From Micrococcales bacterium (GTDB taxonomy: Bacteria; Actinomycetota; Actinomycetes; Actinomycetales; Dermatophilaceae), in the NCBI GenBank assembly GCA_030537915.1, contig JAUNUZ010000029.1, forward strand, positions 1 to 12,307: a stretch of DNA of 12,307 nucleotides, read 5' to 3'. The notes under the pieces were generated by a model. The model searched no databases and was not told the DNA's origin. It saw only the letters and a list, made by a program, of their open reading frames with translations. A program made the translations under genes and the position numbers. Positions 4,642 to 12,307 of this stretch are shown piece after piece; position 1 is the first letter of the stretch; each line of letters starts with the position of its first letter.

Positions 4642-6096
4642 ATGAACTCCACCCACCCGCGTAACCCCGACGATTCCGCTGCGGACCCAAACCGATCCTC
4701 CGGGCGAACGGTCCTGGTCACGGGCGCCACCGGTTACATCGGCGGCCTGCTGGTGCCCCGGCTCCTCGACGCCGGCTGGTCCGTCCGGGTGCTTTCCCGC
4801 AGCGCGGACCGGCTTGCCGACAAGCCCTGGGCCACTGCTATCGATGTCGTCGAGGGTGACGCGACCAAGCGGGTCGACCTCGACCGCGCGATGGCAGGGG
4901 TCGACGTCGCCTATTTCTTGATCCACTCCATGGACGGCGGGGGTGACTTCGCAAAGCGCGACCGCGCCCTCGCGACGGGCTTCGCAGCCGCCGCCGAACG
5001 AGCCGGAGTCGGCCGCATCGTCTACCTTGGTGGACTCCACCCCGACGGCGAACTCTCCGAGCACCTTGCCTCGCGGGTTGAAGTCGGCGAAATCTTCCTC
5101 GCCTCATCCGTCCCGGCTGCCTGCCTCCAGGCCGCCGTCGTCGTCGGTGACGGCTCCATCTCCTTCGCGATGCTGCGCCACCTCACGGAACGACTCCCCG
5201 CGATGATCGCGCCGAAGTGGCTGCAGAACCGGATCCAACCCATCGCCGTCGACGATGTCTTGCACTACCTCGTCGGCGCGGCCGACCTGCCCTCGAGTAT
5301 CAACCGGACCCTCGATATCGGCGGACCCGAGGTCCTCACCTACGCCGAGATGATCCAGCGCTTCGCCGCCGTCACCGGCCGCCGCCGCCGCCTCATCCTC
5401 CCCGTCCCCGTCCTCACTCCGGGGCTGGCCAGCCATTGGATCGGCACGGTCACCCCCGTCAACGTCGGTGTCGCCAAGCCCCTTATCGGCAGCCTCGTCC
5501 ATGAGGTCGTGTGCAAAGAGGGCGATATCGACACTCTGGTGGGGCCCCCACCCGGCGGCGCCACCGGTTTCGACAACGCCGTGCATCGCGCGATGCGCAC
5601 CGTGCAACCGCAACGCGGACCCCAGACGCTCGCTGCCACCGCCGCGGCCACGGCGCTCGCGGCCGTTATCGGCTCGGCGGCCACGACCCCCGATTCCCAC
5701 TGGTATCGGAGCCTGGACCTGCCCTCCTGGCAGCCCCCGACCCTGGCGTTCCCCGTCGTCTGGACCGCTCTGTATGCCGACATCGCCGGGACGTCCGCGT
5801 CGGTCATCCGCTCCCTTGAAGACTCCGGCCGCAGCGACGAAGCGCGCGCCTTCCGCCGTGCGCTCGGCGTCAACCTCGCTCTCAATGCCGGCTGGAGCGT
5901 GCTCTTCTGGCGAAGCCGGCGCCTCGACCTCGCGACCGTGGAAGCGGGACTCCTCACGCTGAGCAGCGCCGACCTGGCTCGCCGGGCTCGCGCCGTCGGC
6001 GACGGCCATGCAGCCTGGCTGGCTCCTTACGCCGCCTGGTGCGGCTTCGCCACGGTCTTGACCGCCGCTATCGCTCGACGCAACCCCAGCGCCTAG
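4642..6096 (+). CDS. fusion of an NAD(P)-binding atypical SDR domain with a TspO/MBR domain
   Basis: 484 residues in two domains. Residues about 24-320 are an NmrA-like atypical SDR: the glycine motif TGATGYIG, then RVLSRSADRL, then GDATKRVDLDRAMAGVDVAY, a typical NAD(P)-binding order, without an obvious YxxxK catalytic pair. Residues about 330-480 form a TspO/MBR (tryptophan-rich sensory protein) domain with five membrane segments and its usual landmarks: WYRSLDLPSWQPP (354-366), a W-T-x-L-Y in helix two (374-378), and NLALNAGWSVLFW in helix three (411-423). TspO proteins bind and in some bacteria degrade porphyrins. The ATG at 4642 is chosen because GAGGTG sits 6 bases upstream; the GTG at 4633, overlapping the previous stop, has no SD. 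The SDR domain may reduce, or supply NAD(P)H to, a ligand held by TspO (inference). Confidence 0.87.
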   Translation: MNSTHPRNPDDSAADPNRSSGRTVLVTGATGYIGGLLVPRLLDAGWSVRVLSRSADRLADKPWATAIDVVEGDATKRVDLDRAMAGVDVAYFLIHSMDGGGDFAKRDRALATGFAAAAERAGVGRIVYLGGLHPDGELSEHLASRVEVGEIFLASSVPAACLQAAVVVGDGSISFAMLRHLTERLPAMIAPKWLQNRIQPIAVDDVLHYLVGAADLPSSINRTLDIGGPEVLTYAEMIQRFAAVTGRRRRLILPVPVLTPGLASHWIGTVTPVNVGVAKPLIGSLVHEVVCKEGDIDTLVGPPPGGATGFDNAVHRAMRTVQPQRGPQTLAATAAATALAAVIGSAATTPDSHWYRSLDLPSWQPPTLAFPVVWTALYADIAGTSASVIRSLEDSGRSDEARAFRRALGVNLALNAGWSVLFWRSRRLDLATVEAGLLTLSSADLARRARAVGDGHAAWLAPYAAWCGFATVLTAAIARRNPSA

Positions 6097-6118
6097 AGCT
6101 CAGCGGCTCTGGCCCGCG
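6088..6118 (+). repeat. right copy of a composite direct repeat bracketing the operon
   Basis: AGCGCCT (6088-6094), 10 bases, then GGCTCTGGCCCGCG (6105-6118), matching 2575-2599 apart from the spacer. It spans the stop codon of the SDR-TspO gene. Confidence 0.35.
6095..6110 (+). terminator. small stem-loop at the end of the flavoprotein operon
   Basis: AGAGC (6095-6099) pairs with GCTCT (6106-6110) around a 6-base loop and includes the last two bases of the stop codon. It is short and has no T-run. It may act together with the larger structure that follows. Confidence 0.3.
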
Positions 6119-6134
6119 TCGTCGTCGGTAGTCC

Positions 6135-6199
6135 CCTTTGCGCCGACCCATGGGCTTCGCAAGGCGGCGCAGCGAAGCCCGCAAAGGAGCGCGGGTCGG
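6135..6199. terminator. large inverted-repeat structure between convergent genes; likely bidirectional terminator or REP-like element
   Basis: The core is a perfect 9-bp stem, GGGCTTCGC (6152-6160) with GCGAAGCCC (6172-6180), and an 11-base loop. Two further perfect 7-base pairs flank it: CCTTTGC (6135-6141) with GCAAAGG (6181-6187), and CCGACCC (6143-6149) with GGGTCGG (6193-6199). The two outer pairs cross each other, so either can extend the core but not both as a simple hairpin. It lies in the 111-bp gap where the SDR-TspO operon and era converge, so transcription from either side would meet it. Confidence 0.55.
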
Positions 6200-6207
6200 G
6201 TGGATCG

Positions 6208-7215
6208 CTAGAAGCCCAGGCGTCGCAGCTGGCGCGGGTCGCGCTGCCAGTCCTTGGCAAGCTTGACGTGGAGGTCGAGGTGGACGCGCTGGCCGAGCAG
6301 CTTCTCGATGTCAGCCCGGGCGTTCGTGCCGACCTCACGCAGACGAGATCCACCCCGGCCGATGACGATCGCCTTCTGGCTGTCGCGCTCGACGAATAGG
6401 TTGACACGCACGTCCAGGAGTGGCTTGCCCTCGGGGCGCCCCTCGCGCGCGAGCATTTCCTCGACGACGACGGCGATGCTGTGCGGAAGTTCGTCGCGGA
6501 CGCCCTCGAGGGCAGCCTCGCGGACGAGTTCGGCGATCATGACGGCCTCGGGCTCGTCGGTGAGGACACCGTCGGGGTAGAGCTGCGGTGAGAGCGGCAG
6601 GTGGGCGGTGAGGACTTCGACTACGTCCTGCACCTGATGGCCGCGGGTGGCGGAGCAGGGCACGATGGCCTCCCAGGCGCCGAGGGCATCGATGGCGATG
6701 AGGTGCTCGACCAGGCGGCGCTTGTCGACGAGATCGGACTTCGTGGCGAGGGCGATGACGGGGCAGCGTCGGGCGCGTCGCAGCTCTGCCAACTCCTTGG
6801 CGATGAACTGGTCGCCCGGACCGATCCTCTGGTCGGCGGGTAGGCAGAAGGCGATGACGTCGACCTCGAGGAGGGTCTGGCGGACGAGGTCGTTGAGGCG
6901 CTGCCCGAGCAGGGTGCGCGGCTTGTGCAGGCCCGGGGTGTCGACGAGCACGAGCTGGGCGGTGTCCGACGTGAGGATGCCGCGGATCGTGTGGCGGGTC
7001 GTCTGCGGCTTGCTCGAGGTGATGGCGACCTTTTCGCCGACGAGGGCATTGGTCAAGGTCGACTTGCCGGCGTTCGGTCGCCCGACGACACAAGCGAAGC
7101 CGGCTCGGTAGGTGTCAGACTGCCGAAAGGGCAGCTGCGTGATGCGTTCGCGATCGGTCTCGAGGTCGGGGTCGCCAGGGTCAGCAGTGTGTCCAGGGCC
7201 GGTTCCGTCGCTCAC
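6208..7215 (-). CDS. era: GTPase Era, 16S rRNA-binding 30S assembly factor
   Basis: Essential-type GTPase that binds the 3' end of 16S rRNA during 30S maturation. The 335 residues show the G domain in order: G1 GRPNAGKST (45-53), switch-I threonines in QTTRHT (71-76), G3 DTPG (92-95), G4 TKSD (158-161) and G5 SAT (188-190). The C-terminal KH RNA-binding domain carries GRGG (286-289) after VNLFVERDSQKAIVI. G4 has Thr instead of the textbook Asn. About 38 residues precede the G domain, more than in E. coli Era. The GTG at 7215 is supported by AAGGAGG 6 bases upstream, and it overlaps the upstream stop by 4 bp. It is the last gene of the housekeeping run. The SD lies inside the upstream gene's last codons, so translation is coupled. 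Confidence 0.97.
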   Translation of the reverse strand: MSDGTGPGHTADPGDPDLETDRERITQLPFRQSDTYRAGFACVVGRPNAGKSTLTNALVGEKVAITSSKPQTTRHTIRGILTSDTAQLVLVDTPGLHKPRTLLGQRLNDLVRQTLLEVDVIAFCLPADQRIGPGDQFIAKELAELRRARRCPVIALATKSDLVDKRRLVEHLIAIDALGAWEAIVPCSATRGHQVQDVVEVLTAHLPLSPQLYPDGVLTDEPEAVMIAELVREAALEGVRDELPHSIAVVVEEMLAREGRPEGKPLLDVRVNLFVERDSQKAIVIGRGGSRLREVGTNARADIEKLLGQRVHLDLHVKLAKDWQRDPRQLRRLGF

Positions 7216-8498
7216 GAGGAGCCTCCTTCGTCAGGGTCCACGGGCGGGACCAGCCGACGCACGAGGATACTCGCGATCCGGTGGCGACGTCCGGCCATCT
7301 TTTCGGCGCGCAGTTCGAGTCCTTCGACCTCGGCGCGGGAGCCGAGGATCGGGACGCCGCCGAGAGCTTGGGTGAGCAGGCCACCGACGGTGTCGACGTC
7401 CTCCTCTTCGATGTCGACGTCGAAGAGTTCGGCGAAGTCGTCGACGTGCATGGACGCGGGCACGCGGGTCGTGCCGTCGGGACCCTCCTCGACGCCGGGA
7501 CCCTCTCGGTCGTGCTCGTCGGAGATCTCTCCGACGATCTCCTCGATGAGATCCTCGATGGTGACGAGCCCCGCGGTGCCGCCGTATTCGTCGACGACGA
7601 TGGCCATGTGGGTCTGGTCGCGCTGCATCTCGCGCATGAGCGCGTCGACGGGCTTGCTGTCGGGGGTGAACCACACGGGGCGCATCACGTGGTCGACGGT
7701 CAGGCCGCTGGCTTGCGGGTCGTCGTGTAGCCGCCGGGCCACATCTTTGAAGTACAGGAGTCCGACCGGATCGTCGGCGTCCTCGCCAAGGACCGGGAGC
7801 CGCGAGAAACCACCCCGCAGGAAGAGCGACATCGCTTGGCGCAGCTTCTTGGTCTGCTCGATGGTGATCATGTCAGGACGCGGGACCATGACCTCCCGCG
7901 CGATCGTGTCCCCGAGTTCGAAGACCGAGTGCAGCATCTCGCGCTCCTCCTCCTCGATGAGCTGGTTGTCGCCAGCGAGGTCGAGGAGCTCCCGCAGTTC
8001 GGCCTCGGACTCGAACGGTCCGTCGCGAAACCCCTTGCCGGGCGTCACGGCGTTACCGACCGTGACGAGCAGCCGCGCCAGCGGGCCGAGGATGCGTCGT
8101 AGCCAGACGACGACGGGTGCGGCCGCCAACGAGATCCCGACCGCGTTCTGGCGGCCCAGGGTGCGGGGGCTGACGCCGACGATGACGAACGAGGCCACGG
8201 CCAGGACTGCGACGGCGAAGAGCAACACCTCCCAGACGGCGTCGAAATAGTCGTAGGCGACGATCGTGGCGACCACGGCCGCGGTCATTTCGAGCGTGAT
8301 GCGTACGAAGGTCGTCACCGATAGATAGCCGGCGCTGTCGGAGGTGACGATCTGCAGCGAGCGCGCCCCGCGGCGACCCTCGTCGAACAGTTCCTGGGCC
8401 CCGCCGCGCGTAACGCGCTGCAACGCAGCCTCAGCAGCCGAGAGAAGGAACGCCAGCCAGAGACAGGCGAAGAACGCCAGGACGAAGCCAAGTGTCAT
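7212..8498 (-). CDS. hemolysin C/CorC-family protein: DUF21 (CNNM) membrane domain, CBS pair and C-terminal CorC_HlyC domain
   Basis: 428 residues. An N-terminal membrane domain of the CNNM/DUF21 type (1-145) opens with a hydrophobic helix (TLGFVLAFFACLWLAFLLSA) and contains the conserved VGVSPRTLGRQN stretch. A Bateman pair of CBS domains follows (about 200-325), including REVMVPRPDM and the highly conserved VVDEYGGTAGLVTIEDLIEE (302-321). A CorC_HlyC domain closes the protein (about 345-425). Family members are linked to Mg2+ or Co2+ export; the hemolysin name is historical. The ATG at 8498 is the start because no other start codon lies between it and the ybeY stop, although its SD is poor. 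It is separated from ybeY by 28 bp and overlaps era by 4 bp, with no cytidine-deaminase-like gene between as in mycobacteria. Confidence 0.93.
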   Translation of the reverse strand: MTLGFVLAFFACLWLAFLLSAAEAALQRVTRGGAQELFDEGRRGARSLQIVTSDSAGYLSVTTFVRITLEMTAAVVATIVAYDYFDAVWEVLLFAVAVLAVASFVIVGVSPRTLGRQNAVGISLAAAPVVVWLRRILGPLARLLVTVGNAVTPGKGFRDGPFESEAELRELLDLAGDNQLIEEEEREMLHSVFELGDTIAREVMVPRPDMITIEQTKKLRQAMSLFLRGGFSRLPVLGEDADDPVGLLYFKDVARRLHDDPQASGLTVDHVMRPVWFTPDSKPVDALMREMQRDQTHMAIVVDEYGGTAGLVTIEDLIEEIVGEISDEHDREGPGVEEGPDGTTRVPASMHVDDFAELFDVDIEEEDVDTVGGLLTQALGGVPILGSRAEVEGLELRAEKMAGRRHRIASILVRRLVPPVDPDEGGSS

Positions 8499-8526
8499 CG
8501 GATACTCATCGCGCGGTGGGTGCGGC

Positions 8527-8984
8527 TCACGAACCGCGGCGGGCGGCGAGGAAGGTGAGCAGGAGCGTGCGCTGCAGCTCGAACATCTCCTTCTCCTCGG
8601 CCGGCTCCGCGTGATCGAAGCCGAGCAGGTGCAGGATGCCGTGCGTCGTGAGCAGCAGCAGTTCCTCAGCCGGGGTGTGCCCCGCCTGCGCGGCCTGGGC
8701 TGCGGCAACCGTGGGGCACAGGACGACGTCGCCGAGAATGCCGTCGATCGGCTCGACACCGTCGCGCCCAGGTTGCAACTCATCCATGGGGAAGCTCATG
8801 ACATCGGTCGGCCCGGGCAGGTCCATCCACTGCACGTGCAGGACCTCCATCGCGTCCTCGTCGACGAGCTTGATGCACAACTCCGCCCGCGGGTGGACGC
8901 GCATCTCGTCCATGACGTAACGGGCGCATTGGACGAGCTCGACCTCGTCGACGCGATGCCCCGACTCGTTGAGGACCTCGATGC

Positions 8985-8988
<4 letters not shown>
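8527..8988 (-). CDS. ybeY: endoribonuclease YbeY, rRNA maturation
   Basis: Zinc-dependent single-strand endoribonuclease of the UPF0054 family, involved in 16S rRNA 3'-end processing and ribosome quality control. The 153 residues are the family's usual length. The metal site [11 protein letters not shown] (116-126) supplies the three histidines of H-x3-H-x5-H. Upstream, [14 protein letters not shown] (57-70) and LGDVVLCP (85-92) are also diagnostic. It starts at the ATG at 8988, with AAGGA 4 bases upstream, and overlaps the phoH stop by 4 bp (ATGA). The phoH-ybeY pairing is conserved widely, which supports both calls. Confidence 0.97.
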
Positions 8989-10127
<1,139 letters not shown>

Positions 10128-10137
10128 GTCAGTCACC

Positions 10138-10164
10138 AGTCTACGATCGGACCGCGATTCTCAA
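10138..10164 (-). promoter_or_regulatory. candidate promoter of phoH
   Basis: On the minus strand TTGAGA (10164-10159, 5 of 6 to TTGACA) and TAGACT (10143-10138, the actinobacterial TAGRRT-type -10 form) are 15 bases apart; reading the -35 as CTTGAG gives 16. The -10 ends 10 bases before the ATG, so the transcript would have almost no leader. The rest of the gap to rsmE (up to 10303) shows no gene and no convincing terminator. Confidence 0.42.
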
Positions 10165-10303
10165 GCAGCAGCATGATCGACAAGGTCTTCACGCCCACGA
10201 CACACCGCCCCGAAGAAGCCGTCGCGGCCGACCCCCGAGGGGACGCCGCCGCACTCGGCTGGGAGAGTCGCATCCGGTTGGGGAGCCGGTACGGGCGTGG
10301 ACG

Positions 10304-11119
10304 TCACCCACATCCAGGGGCACGCCAGCGGGTGCGCGCGCACAGCACGGCCAGCGCCGCAGGTCCCGCGGTCGAGGCCCGTAGCACCTCGGGTCCGAGG
10401 CGCACCACCATGGCTCCGGCGTCGGTCAGCGCCCGGAGCTCGTCGGGATCGATACCGCCCTCGGGGCCGACGACAACCAGGACGTCACCGTCGGTCGGCA
10501 GCTGGACGAGGGGTAGCGGCAGGGTCGCGTCCTCGTGCAGCACGAGGGTCGCCGCGGCGACGCGGGTGCGCTCGACGAGACCGGCCGTCGTGAGGGCCGC
10601 CGCCACATGCGGGATCAATGCGCGGCGCGACTGCTTGGCGGCTGCGCGTGCGGTGGACTGCCACTTCGCGCGGGAGCGAGAACCGCGATCACCTCGCCAG
10701 CTGACGATGCTTCGCGCGGCCTGCCACGGCAGGATCTCATCGACTCCCAGCTCGGTCGCCGTCTCGACTGCCAGTTCGTCACGGCCGCCCTTGGCCAGGG
10801 CCTGCGCAAGCACGAACCGAGGTCCGGGGACGGACACGGGCCCCACCACTGCGATGCGTACCCGTACGACTGCGCCTCTCCTGCGCGGCGACTCGCCACC
10901 GGCCACCCGGCCCATCTTTTGAGGTGAGCCCGGCCCGACCGATTCGATGACGCCCCGCGCGAGCACGCCGACCCCGTCGGCGACGAGCAACTCCTCCCCG
11001 ACGCGTGCCCGCTTGACCGTGGCAGCGTGGTGCCCCTCGTCACCATCGAGGTCGATGACGTCGCCGGGGCCCCGACCCGCCAGGCTGCCGGCCGCGACGA
11101 GGTAGAGGTGCGCGGTCAC
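10304..11119 (-). CDS. rsmE: 16S rRNA (uracil1498-N3)-methyltransferase RsmE
   Basis: SPOUT-class, SAM-dependent methyltransferase that makes m3U1498 in helix 44 of 16S rRNA. The 271 residues comprise an N-terminal PUA-like RNA-binding domain (about 1-65, with the typical GDEGHHAATVKRARVGEE) and a trefoil-knot domain from about 102: FVLAQALAKGGRDE, KQSRRALIP (162-170), VVGPEGGIDPDEL (216-228) and LGPEVLRASTAG (241-252), which line the SAM site. The linker between the domains (about 61-101) looks about 17 residues longer than in the mycobacterial protein and is Arg/Gly/Val-rich. The GTG at 11119 overlaps the dnaJ stop by 4 bp. No strong SD is seen, so translation is probably coupled to dnaJ. 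Confidence 0.96.
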   Translation of the reverse strand: MTAHLYLVAAGSLAGRGPGDVIDLDGDEGHHAATVKRARVGEELLVADGVGVLARGVIESVGPGSPQKMGRVAGGESPRRRGAVVRVRIAVVGPVSVPGPRFVLAQALAKGGRDELAVETATELGVDEILPWQAARSIVSWRGDRGSRSRAKWQSTARAAAKQSRRALIPHVAAALTTAGLVERTRVAAATLVLHEDATLPLPLVQLPTDGDVLVVVGPEGGIDPDELRALTDAGAMVVRLGPEVLRASTAGPAALAVLCARTRWRAPGCG

Positions 11120-12240
11120 TTGCCCCGGAAAGCTTCACGCAGCTTGCCGAAGAGGCCCGCGTTCTCGACGTGGGTCAGGCTGCCACTGGGCTGTTCCTCA
11201 CCGCGCAGGGTGGCCAGCCGACGCAGGAGATCCTCCTGCTCGCCGGCGAGTTTGGTCGGCGTGACAACTCGGAACTGGGCGAGCAGGTCGCCGCGACCGG
11301 TGCCGCGCAGGTGCGTGACGCCGCGCCCCTTGAGGGTGTGCACCTCGCCGGACTGAGTGCCCGGACGAACCTCGACGGTCTCAGCCCCGTCCAGGGTCTC
11401 GATCGGGAGGCGAGTGCCGAGCGCCGCGGCTGTCATCGGCACCTCGAGGACGCAGTGCAGGTCGTCGCCGCGCCGCTGGAAGGTCTCATGAGGTCGCACG
11501 GCGATCTCGACGTAGAGGTCACCGGCCGGGCCGGCGCCGGGGCCGATCTCACCCTCGCCGGCCAGCTGAATCCGGGTTCCCGTATCGACACCGGCGGGCA
11601 CCTTTAGCGTGAGGTTGCGGCGCGTGCGGACCCGGCCGTGCCCCGAGCACTCGAAGCAGGGGTTGATGATGACCGAGCCGAAACCCTGGCAGTTCGCGCA
11701 CGGCCGGGACGTCATGACCTGCCCGAGGAACGAGCGCTGCACCTGCTGCACCTCGCCGTGACCACCGCAGGCCTCACACGTGCGGGTGCCGGTGCCGGGC
11801 TGGGCGCCCTCGCCTTGGCACGTCCCGCAGGCGACGGCCGTGTCGACCGTCACCTCCTCCTCTTCTCCGAAGACCGCGGTGCGCAGGTCGATGTCCAGGC
11901 GGATCAGAGCGTCCTGACCTCGCTGACGCCGAGACCGGGGACCGCGCCCCGCGCCCGCCCCGCCGCCGAAGAAGGCGTCCATGATGTCCGTGAAGGAGAA
12001 GCCCGCGCCGAAACCGTCAGCCGCGCCCGCATACGGGTCGGAGCCCGCGTCGAAGGCGCGCTTCTTCTGCGGGTCCGAGAGCACGTCGTAGGCCTGCGAG
12101 ACCTGCTTGAACTCGGCCTCGGCCTCCGGCCCGGGGTTGACGTCCGGGTGCAGCTTGCGCGCCTTGCGCCGGTAGGCACGCTTGATGTCCTCCACCGAGG
12201 CATCGCGGGAGACGCCGAGCTCGGCGTAATAGTCGTTCAC
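11116..12240 (-). CDS. dnaJ: molecular chaperone DnaJ (Hsp40), type I
   Basis: Co-chaperone that stimulates DnaK ATPase and delivers unfolded clients. The 374 residues are full length: J domain at 1-67 with HPD at 31-33, Gly/Phe-rich linker (about 70-100), and a zinc domain with four CxxCxGxG motifs at 138-145, 155-162, 181-188 and 195-202. All cysteines are present. The C-terminal substrate-binding domains follow. The GTG at 12240 is chosen because AAGGA lies 7 bases upstream and the J domain starts right after it; the frame stays open further upstream but without SD or family similarity. Head of the rsmE run, this is the copy that in actinobacteria normally follows hrcA. The 67 bases between its start and the window edge do not resemble the known HrcA C-terminus, so hrcA cannot be confirmed. 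Confidence 0.97.
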   Translation of the reverse strand: MNDYYAELGVSRDASVEDIKRAYRRKARKLHPDVNPGPEAEAEFKQVSQAYDVLSDPQKKRAFDAGSDPYAGAADGFGAGFSFTDIMDAFFGGGAGAGRGPRSRRQRGQDALIRLDIDLRTAVFGEEEEVTVDTAVACGTCQGEGAQPGTGTRTCEACGGHGEVQQVQRSFLGQVMTSRPCANCQGFGSVIINPCFECSGHGRVRTRRNLTLKVPAGVDTGTRIQLAGEGEIGPGAGPAGDLYVEIAVRPHETFQRRGDDLHCVLEVPMTAAALGTRLPIETLDGAETVEVRPGTQSGEVHTLKGRGVTHLRGTGRGDLLAQFRVVTPTKLAGEQEDLLRRLATLRGEEQPSGSLTHVENAGLFGKLREAFRGK

Positions 12241-12307
12241 AGGTGCGTCCTTCGTAGGCAGATCATTGGGCGGCACGGCAGGTGCGGGCGCACCGGTCGG
12301 GGGCGGA

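Noticed and set aside
5104..6009. 301-codon minus-strand ORF inside the SDR-TspO gene
   Set aside because: Antisense shadow of a gene with strong domain evidence; Gly/Asp/Glu/Arg-rich composition is typical of such shadows.
6925..8250. 441-codon plus-strand ORF opposite corC and era
   Set aside because: Ser/Arg-rich shadow of two well-supported genes; no domain seen.
8499..8783. 95-residue upstream extension of the CorC-family protein
   Set aside because: It lies over ybeY in another frame, has an Arg/Ser/Cys-rich random composition, and the membrane domain starts naturally at the ATG at 8498.
10161..10343. 60-residue minus-strand ORF in the rsmE-phoH gap, where a HIT-family gene might be expected
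   Set aside because: It has no SD, overlaps the rsmE end by 40 bp, and shows no HIT motif (HxHxH) or other family character; composition looks random.
12241..12276. 12-residue upstream extension of DnaJ to a GTG at 12276
   Set aside because: No SD precedes 12276, whereas AAGGA sits 7 bases before the GTG at 12240, where the J domain begins.

Overview
The window is very GC-rich, uses GTG starts freely, and packs its genes in 4-bp stop/start overlaps. The gene families and their order point to an actinomycete. A member of the Micrococcales is my guess from general resemblance only; I see no taxonomic marker. No tRNA, rRNA, insertion sequence or multi-unit CRISPR array was seen.

Left part (1-2230): the last codons of an M4 (thermolysin-type) metalloprotease are followed on the same strand by a mycobacterial-Nei2-type DNA glycosylase. 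A stem-loop-bearing gap of about 115 bp separates this from two genes on the minus strand: a MarR-family regulator and, behind it, an unrecognised 149-residue protein with an excellent Shine-Dalgarno (SD) site.

Middle part (2231-6207): a 436-bp intergenic region lies between marR and a plus-strand operon. It holds back-to-back candidate promoters that overlap on one imperfect dyad, two short SD-preceded ORFs, one hairpin that looks like a type I-E CRISPR repeat, and a second hairpin just before the operon. The operon has three genes joined by 4-bp overlaps or near-overlaps: an FAD-dependent amine-oxidase/protoporphyrinogen-oxidase-like flavoprotein, a CPBP-type membrane protein, and a fusion of an atypical NAD(P)-binding SDR domain to a TspO/MBR membrane domain. 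TspO binds tetrapyrroles and some relatives of the flavoprotein oxidise porphyrinogens or carotenoids, so a MarR-controlled membrane redox or photoprotection module is a reasonable but unproven reading. This is the most interesting part of the window. Similar short sequences bracket the operon, and the gap after it contains three inverted-repeat pairs in a crossing arrangement.

Right part (6208-12240, all minus strand): the conserved actinobacterial housekeeping run dnaJ - rsmE - phoH - ybeY - corC-like - era, covering protein folding, 16S rRNA modification and maturation, and 30S assembly. Most junctions are 4-bp overlaps. A 167-bp gap before phoH carries a candidate promoter that would give an almost leaderless transcript. 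Era ends the run, and the opposing SDR-TspO operon sits where I would have expected recO.
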